The position numbers and the translations under genes are program-made. A stretch of DNA of 64,000 nt from Bacillota bacterium LX-D (GTDB lineage Bacteria; Bacillota; DUOV01; Zhaonellaceae), in assembly GCA_031628995.1 (NCBI GenBank), contig JAVLUO010000009.1, forward strand, positions 1 to 64,000. Reading direction: 5' to 3'. Of the stretch, positions 59,309 through 64,000 are shown one piece after another. Below the pieces are notes generated by a model that saw only the letters and a list, made by a program, of their open reading frames with translations, was not told the DNA's origin and made no database searches. Position 1 is the stretch's first letter; each line of letters opens with the position of its first letter.

Positions 59309-60100
59309 TTATTCAGCTTTAAGTTGCAGCGCAGGGTGTGCTTCGTAACGTGGAGCTACAGTTAGCTCGGGACAGCTGGTAAACCCCTGTTCCGCTAGAA
59401 CTTCTTTAACCGTATGTATTGCTAAGGGCGGCCGGTTATTCTCGGCACTTAGATGGGCTAAAACTACTTTTTGCGTATTTCCCGTAATAAATTCTGCTAA
59501 AGCCTCTCCGCTCATTTGGTTGGATAAATGGCCTAGGGTACTGGCAATTCTCTTTTTTAAGCGGACTGGATATGTACCTTTTCTTAACATAGTAGCATCA
59601 TGATTAGCTTCTAAAAGAAGCCCCTTGCACCCTGTAATATTCTTTCTGATACTGCTGGTAATTTTACCCGTATCTGTAACTATTCCTAAACTTGCTTCTT
59701 TATGATAAAAAGCAAAGGCAGCCGGCTCCAAAGCATCATGGGATGTAGGCAATACTTCAATTTTTAAATCTCCAAGCTCTTGGCTTTGGTTTAGATCCAA
59801 AAACTTTTTGTTTTCTTCTGCGACTTTGCCAATATCCTTTTCCATTCCCTCCCATGTGCCTGGTGTGGCATAGATAGGTAAATTGTAACGGCGGGAAATA
59901 ACCCCCACTCCCTTTATGTGATCTTTATGTTCATGGGTTACTAAAACCCCGTCAAGTTCATTAGCTTCTATACCATTTTCCCTTAAGCGGTTTGTAATAT
60001 CCTTGCCGCTAATGCCTGCATCAACAAGGAATCTTGTCTTTTTTGTTCCTACATAGACAGAATTGCCTGAACTACCACTAGCTAGAGTAAAAAACTTCAA
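59309..60100 (-). CDS. yycJ: YycJ/WalJ-like metallo-beta-lactamase-fold exonuclease
   Basis: 263 residues from TTG 60100, giving the typical start KFFTLASGSSGNSVYVG. THEHKDHIKG is the HxHxDH metal motif, with later VTDTGK, EANHD and LAHLSAEN. WalJ/YycJ is a 5' exonuclease linked to cell-division and DNA repair phenotypes in Gram-positives. An in-frame GTG at 60127 overlaps the murA stop, but AAGGG lies 5 bases before the TTG. It sits between murA and rlmH. Confidence 0.88.
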   Translation of the reverse strand: MKFFTLASGSSGNSVYVGTKKTRFLVDAGISGKDITNRLRENGIEANELDGVLVTHEHKDHIKGVGVISRRYNLPIYATPGTWEGMEKDIGKVAEENKKFLDLNQSQELGDLKIEVLPTSHDALEPAAFAFYHKEASLGIVTDTGKITSSIRKNITGCKGLLLEANHDATMLRKGTYPVRLKKRIASTLGHLSNQMSGEALAEFITGNTQKVVLAHLSAENNRPPLAIHTVKEVLAEQGFTSCPELTVAPRYEAHPALQLKAE

Positions 60101-60119
60101 CAAAGCCCTTGCCCCCAAA

Positions 60120-61373
60120 TTATTCACAAATTCTTTCGATATCAGCTCCCAAAGAACTAAGCTTAGCTACCAGTTTTTCGTAGCCCCGATCAATTAAATG
60201 TACATTAGAAATTTTTGTTTGTCCTTCCGCAGCTAATCCTGCTAACACTAAAGCTGCCCCGGAACGTAAATCGCAAGCACGAACTTGGGAACCACATAAT
60301 TTTTCTACACCAAAGACAACAGCAGTTTGACCTTCAACTTTAATGTGAGCGCCCATTCTTTTTAATTCATCTGCTGTTTGCAGCCTGTTTTCATAAACTG
60401 TTTCCGTAATAACACTAGTCCCTTTAGCCAGTGACAAAAATGCCATCATCTGGGACTGCATGTCTGTAGGAAAACCTGGGAAAGGCAGTGTTTTAATATC
60501 AGTAGATGTATAATCCTTAGACCCCACAACGCGGACTTCCTCTTCATCTTCAAAGATTTCAATGCCCGTTTCCCGAAGTTTAGCTATGATTGGCTGTAAA
60601 TGATGGGGAATTACATTCTGAATCAAAATATCGCTACCAGTTATAGCTGCCGCCAACATAAAAGTTCCTGCTTCGATGCGATCAGGAATAATACTATAAC
60701 GGGCTCCCTGTAAAGTTCGGGCTCCTTCAATTTTAATAATATCCGTACCTGCACCCCGTACTTTGGCACCGAGAGTATTTAAAAAGTTAGCTAAATCCAC
60801 AATCTCTGGTTCTTTAGCAACATTTCCAATCATAGTTGTACCTTGGGCCCCTGCAGCAGCCATCATTATATTTTCCGTAGCACCAACGCTGGGAAAATCT
60901 AAATAGATTTGGCTCCCCTGCAAAGCCCCAGAGGTTTTAATATAGCCATTTTCAACTTCTACTTTGGCCCCCATGGCCTGAAATCCTTTTAAATGTAAAT
61001 CCATGGGCCTAATGCCAATATTGCAGCCCCCAGGCATAGATACTTCAGCCTGCCCCCGGCGGGCTAAGAGAGCGCCCAGCAGTAAATTGGAAGCCCGTAA
61101 TTTTCTTACTAAATTATATGGTGTTATATAGCCAATTTCATCAGGAACTGTTATGCTTAGCGTATTTTCCTCCAGCCAGGCTACTTTCGCTCCTAACTTA
61201 TGCAGTATCTCCAACAGTACTTCTACATCAGCAATGCGGGGTACATTTTCTAAAACCGTCTCTCCATGGGCTAAAACAGCGGCTGAAATAACGGCTAAGG
61301 CGGCATTTTTCGCACCGCTGATTTGAACCTTTCCCTGCAGTTTTTTTCCACCTTTAATTAGTATTTTTTCCAT
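60120..61373 (-). CDS. murA: UDP-N-acetylglucosamine 1-carboxyvinyltransferase MurA
   Basis: 417 residues from ATG 61373 (GGGGGC upstream). It is the first committed enzyme of peptidoglycan synthesis, adding enolpyruvate to UDP-GlcNAc. KGGKKLQGKVQISGAKNAAL is the N-terminal substrate loop, and PGGCNIGIRPMDLH holds the catalytic Cys that fosfomycin attacks. An in-frame start 12 codons further upstream lacks a better site. Bacillota often have two MurA copies; only this one is in the window. Confidence 0.95.
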   Translation of the reverse strand: MEKILIKGGKKLQGKVQISGAKNAALAVISAAVLAHGETVLENVPRIADVEVLLEILHKLGAKVAWLEENTLSITVPDEIGYITPYNLVRKLRASNLLLGALLARRGQAEVSMPGGCNIGIRPMDLHLKGFQAMGAKVEVENGYIKTSGALQGSQIYLDFPSVGATENIMMAAAGAQGTTMIGNVAKEPEIVDLANFLNTLGAKVRGAGTDIIKIEGARTLQGARYSIIPDRIEAGTFMLAAAITGSDILIQNVIPHHLQPIIAKLRETGIEIFEDEEEVRVVGSKDYTSTDIKTLPFPGFPTDMQSQMMAFLSLAKGTSVITETVYENRLQTADELKRMGAHIKVEGQTAVVFGVEKLCGSQVRACDLRSGAALVLAGLAAEGQTKISNVHLIDRGYEKLVAKLSSLGADIERICE

Positions 61374-61477
61374 TGTGCTGCCCCCAGTACCAACTCTTAC
61401 ATCTATCAAAGGATTATATTCTTGTTCTACTGGGTGTATTCCTGCTTAATTTCTAAAAGCTCATTTAGCTTTTTATT

Positions 61478-62380
61478 TTAGTTCGCTTGCAAAAAATATT
61501 TATTATTGCTCCATTTTTGATAACATTGCTCAAAATCCTCTAGGGATTGTCCTGTATTTATAGCAATGGCAGCTTGAATAGTTTTTCCCTCACTTAAATC
61601 TGCCAGTAAATTGCGCAGTGATTCTACTCCACAGGTCTCTATATAATAATCTATTGCTGCTAAAGATTGTCCATAAGCTAAGCTTTGGTTTGGCAAACTA
61701 TCATATTGTTTATCCAGCTGTGTTAAACTATATAAGTTATTGTCATTTCCCTGTACTACAGGTACTGGGAACTGAAAACCTGTAACTTCTCTTTCTACAT
61801 ACTGGGCAATACCTTCCGTCAGCCAGCGTGGATAATTGCCTTTAGTCAGGTAATCTACAACTAAGTGGGTATATTCATGAGCCATAGGACCGTTTTTGCT
61901 GAATTCTTCCGCTAATAAACTAGAATCACTAACCCAGTCGTTAGGCGATAAAATTCGAATTACACCTGCCCAATAAACACCCATTGCATTTTCATCTGCA
62001 TCCCAGCCAAAACTTTTATTCATCTGCTCCTGAGTTGGGTAAACAATAACTGGTATTTTACCCTCAGGAGTGAACTCCAAAAAATTGTTTACCGGCTGAA
62101 AAGCAGTTTCGGCAGTAGATAATATAAGCTGGGCCACATTTCCTTCCGTAGGCTGATATTTAAGGGTAAAGTGTGGGCTTTCTAAGGTATCCCAATCCCA
62201 CGTTTTTAAATACACACTTTTTTTCACAGCTTCCCTAGTACAACTATAGGCCGTATTTTTAAAGAAAATAGGATATTTAAAAATGAAAACCAAAAACAAG
62301 AGGAGACCCGCAATAGCAATATTAATCAATAATTTGTGACTTAAAGTCCATTTTTCTAAGATATTAGTTAGAACCTGCAC
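61478..62380 (-). CDS. membrane-anchored gluzincin peptidase (peptidase MA-like)
   Basis: 300 residues from GTG 62380 with GGGAGGG upstream. One N-terminal membrane anchor (about 15-38) leads to an extracellular domain with MAHEYTHLVVDYL and, 20 residues on, WLTEGIAQYVE: the HExxH plus Glu zinc site of the peptidase-MA family. The preceding PVIVYPTQEQMNKSFG segment is also typical. The substrate is unknown, probably in the cell envelope. It is 105 bases upstream of murA on the same strand. Confidence 0.8.
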   Translation of the reverse strand: MQVLTNILEKWTLSHKLLINIAIAGLLLFLVFIFKYPIFFKNTAYSCTREAVKKSVYLKTWDWDTLESPHFTLKYQPTEGNVAQLILSTAETAFQPVNNFLEFTPEGKIPVIVYPTQEQMNKSFGWDADENAMGVYWAGVIRILSPNDWVSDSSLLAEEFSKNGPMAHEYTHLVVDYLTKGNYPRWLTEGIAQYVEREVTGFQFPVPVVQGNDNNLYSLTQLDKQYDSLPNQSLAYGQSLAAIDYYIETCGVESLRNLLADLSEGKTIQAAIAINTGQSLEDFEQCYQKWSNNKYFLQAN

Positions 62381-62480
62381 TTTAATCCCTCCCCCAAGGT
62401 TTCATTACCCATGTACAGGCTCTAACATTATACTATATGCTGCAAATTTCCTCATTGGAAATTGTGGTTAACATAAACTA

Positions 62481-62525
62481 AAAAAGGCAATTAGCCATTA
62501 CTTATTAATGACTAACTGCCTTTTT
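62481..62525 (-). terminator. terminator of the copper genes
   Basis: AAAAAGGCA and TGCCTTTTT, extended inside by TTAG/CTAA, form a hairpin just past the copZ stop. Confidence 0.7.
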
Positions 62526-62547
62526 CTAGCAACAAAGTATTCCCAAT

Positions 62548-62757
62548 TTATCCAATTACTTTGTAACCTGCTTCTTCAATTGCTTCTTTTAATTTGTCTT
62601 CAGAAATAACTTGTTCATCAAATTTTACTGTTGCACTATTTGCTTGTAAATCCACATTAGCTTCCTCTACTCCCCCAAGGGTTTTTAAAGCTTTTTCCAC
62701 GGCCATTTTACAGTGGTTACAGCTCATGCCTTCTATTTTTAAAACTAAATCTTCCAT
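62548..62757 (-). CDS. copZ: copper chaperone CopZ
   Basis: 69 residues forming a single HMA domain with the Cu(I) site GMSCNHC near residue 11. It delivers Cu+ to the CopA ATPase encoded just upstream. AGGAGG precedes the ATG. It is the last gene of the copper operon. Confidence 0.93.
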   Translation of the reverse strand: MEDLVLKIEGMSCNHCKMAVEKALKTLGGVEEANVDLQANSATVKFDEQVISEDKLKEAIEEAGYKVIG

Positions 62758-62847
62758 TGTACAACCTCCTAGTAATTTATCTTTTGTTTCTTTTTAGTAT
62801 CTGATAATCTAAATCAATGTATTTGTTATTTTTGTTATTTACTAAAG

Positions 62848-64000
62848 CTATGCTTTGTATTTCCAATTTCTAAGCCTTAAAGCATTAGTTACTACGGAAA
62901 CAGAACTAAAAGCCATAGCTCCCCCAGCCAAAATAGGAGATAAAAAACCGGCAGCCGAAATAGGAATCCCAATAATATTATAAATTAGTGCCCAGAACAA
63001 GTTTTGCTTAATGTTGGCCATAGTCGCTCTGCTTAAAGCTATGGCCTGAGGAATACTGCGCAAATCACCTTTCATAAGTGTAATATCTGCCGCCTCTACA
63101 GCTACATCACTGCCTGTGCCAATGGCCATACCTAAATCGGCACTAACTAAGGCAGGAGCATCATTGATTCCATCGCCTACCATGCCAACAACCTTGCCTT
63201 GAGCTTTAAGTTTTTGAATTTTATCTGCCTTTTCCTCCGGCAATACTTCGGCAATAATTTTTGTTATGCCTACTTGCTGAGCTATATTTTCAGCTGTCCT
63301 CTGATTGTCACCAGTCAGCATCCAAACCTCAATGCCTAGTTTTTGTAAAGCTGCTATGGCTTCTTTGGAATGTTCTTTCACCGTATCGGCAATTCCCAAA
63401 ACTCCTGCTGCCTCTCCATTGATGCTTAGCAAAACAGCTGTTTTTCCTTCCTTTTCTAGCTCTTGTGCTACCTTTTGGTACTGCTGCATTTCCTGGTTAT
63501 GATCCTGTAATAACTTGCGATTCCCCGCAAGGATAGTTTGCCCGGCAATTTTAGCTTTTACGCCATGTCCGGGAACTGCTGTAAATTCCTCTGGTGAGGG
63601 ATAAGTAAGATTTAATTCTGCAGCCTTTTTAACTACTGCTTGCCCTAAGGGGTGCTCGGAATTTTTTTCAGCAGCAGCAGCTAGTTTTAACAGCTCCTCC
63701 TGAGGCAAATTGTTTAGAGCTACAATATCCGTTAGTTCCGGCTCGCCCTTTGTAATTGTTCCTGTTTTATCTAGAACAATAGCGGTCATTCCATGTGCTT
63801 TTTCTAAATACTCTCCGCCTTTAAATAATATGCCTGTTTCCGCTCCCCTGCCTGTACCTACCATAATTGAGGTTGGTGTGGCCAGACCTAAAGCACAGGG
63901 ACAAGCAATGACCAGCACCGCTGTAAAGTTAGTTAAAGCTTGGGCAAAGTTTCCTGGAGCTAACCAAAAATACCAGACAGCAAAAGTTAAAAGGGCTATG
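62848..64000 (-). CDS. copA: Cu+-exporting P1B-type ATPase, 3' part
   Basis: The frame is open to the window edge, so the N-terminal part (HMA domains and first membrane segments) lies outside. Visible are [11 protein letters not shown] (the Cu+ site CPC), [11 protein letters not shown], the SEHPLG and GHGVKA region, [10 protein letters not shown] and the C-terminal [15 protein letters not shown], which marks Cu+ rather than Cd/Zn transport. It is paired with copZ 90 bases downstream. Confidence 0.94.
   Translation of the reverse strand, partial: IALLTFAVWYFWLAPGNFAQALTNFTAVLVIACPCALGLATPTSIMVGTGRGAETGILFKGGEYLEKAHGMTAIVLDKTGTITKGEPELTDIVALNNLPQEELLKLAAAAEKNSEHPLGQAVVKKAAELNLTYPSPEEFTAVPGHGVKAKIAGQTILAGNRKLLQDHNQEMQQYQKVAQELEKEGKTAVLLSINGEAAGVLGIADTVKEHSKEAIAALQKLGIEVWMLTGDNQRTAENIAQQVGITKIIAEVLPEEKADKIQKLKAQGKVVGMVGDGINDAPALVSADLGMAIGTGSDVAVEAADITLMKGDLRSIPQAIALSRATMANIKQNLFWALIYNIIGIPISAAGFLSPILAGGAMAFSSVSVVTNALRLRNWKYKA

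Overview
The window looks like chromosome of a low-GC, anaerobic, probably spore-forming member of the Bacillota (class Clostridia or a relative). BofA indicates sporulation. Pyruvate:ferredoxin oxidoreductase and a second four-subunit 2-oxoacid:ferredoxin oxidoreductase indicate anaerobic ferredoxin-based catabolism. The large Alu-containing SRP RNA and the order tadA / tRNA-Ser / SRP RNA / dnaX / yaaK / recR / yaaL / bofA / 16S rRNA are typical Bacillota traits. No genus is assigned.

Layout. 0-0.5 kb: 5' end of a 16S rRNA gene (minus strand) with tandem promoters. 0.5-4 kb: 2-oxoacid:ferredoxin oxidoreductase operon led by a P-loop protein. 4.1-5 kb: a decayed gene, bofA and yaaL. 5.1-12.7 kb: an AT-rich metal-handling island (Fur-box-controlled FTR1 iron permease, DUF1540 protein, diiron MBL protein, CadC/CadA) full of broken genes and bracketed by degenerate insertion-sequence ends. 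It splits recR from yaaL-bofA. 12.7-15.8 kb: recR, yaaK, dnaX, SRP RNA, tRNA-Ser(GGA). 16-40 kb: ordinary chromosome, with nifJ (PFOR), crcB, clpB with a CtsR site, cardiolipin synthase, a cheW-ridA-permease-tryptophanase cluster, a His-rich CobW-type GTPase, Ktr/Trk potassium uptake, two chemoreceptors, a CNNM/CorC protein, an SDR and a DUF2512 protein. 40.2-43 kb: a graveyard of mobile and defence fragments around an intact toxin-antitoxin pair, next to tRNA-Ser(CGA). 43-44.5 kb: broken EamA gene, tadA, DUF1992. 44.6-58.7 kb: an integrated element with a large serine recombinase, a second truncated one, broken replication initiators, phage/plasmid-like small genes, an XRE repressor and a type III restriction-modification pair. 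58.7-64 kb: rlmH, yycJ/walJ-like, murA, a membrane peptidase, copZ and the 3' part of copA.

How the genes fit together. Tryptophanase, its adjacent permease and RidA form a plausible amino-acid catabolic unit: the lyase releases aminoacrylate, RidA deaminates it, and pyruvate can feed PFOR. The element at 44.6-58.7 kb abuts the 3' end of rlmH, and the last codons of rlmH (GEPYHK-stop) are present again as a direct repeat 0.83 kb downstream. That is the arrangement left by SCC-type cassettes, which insert at this site with large serine recombinases. This SCC-like arrangement is the most notable feature of the window. Its outer boundary is not resolved.
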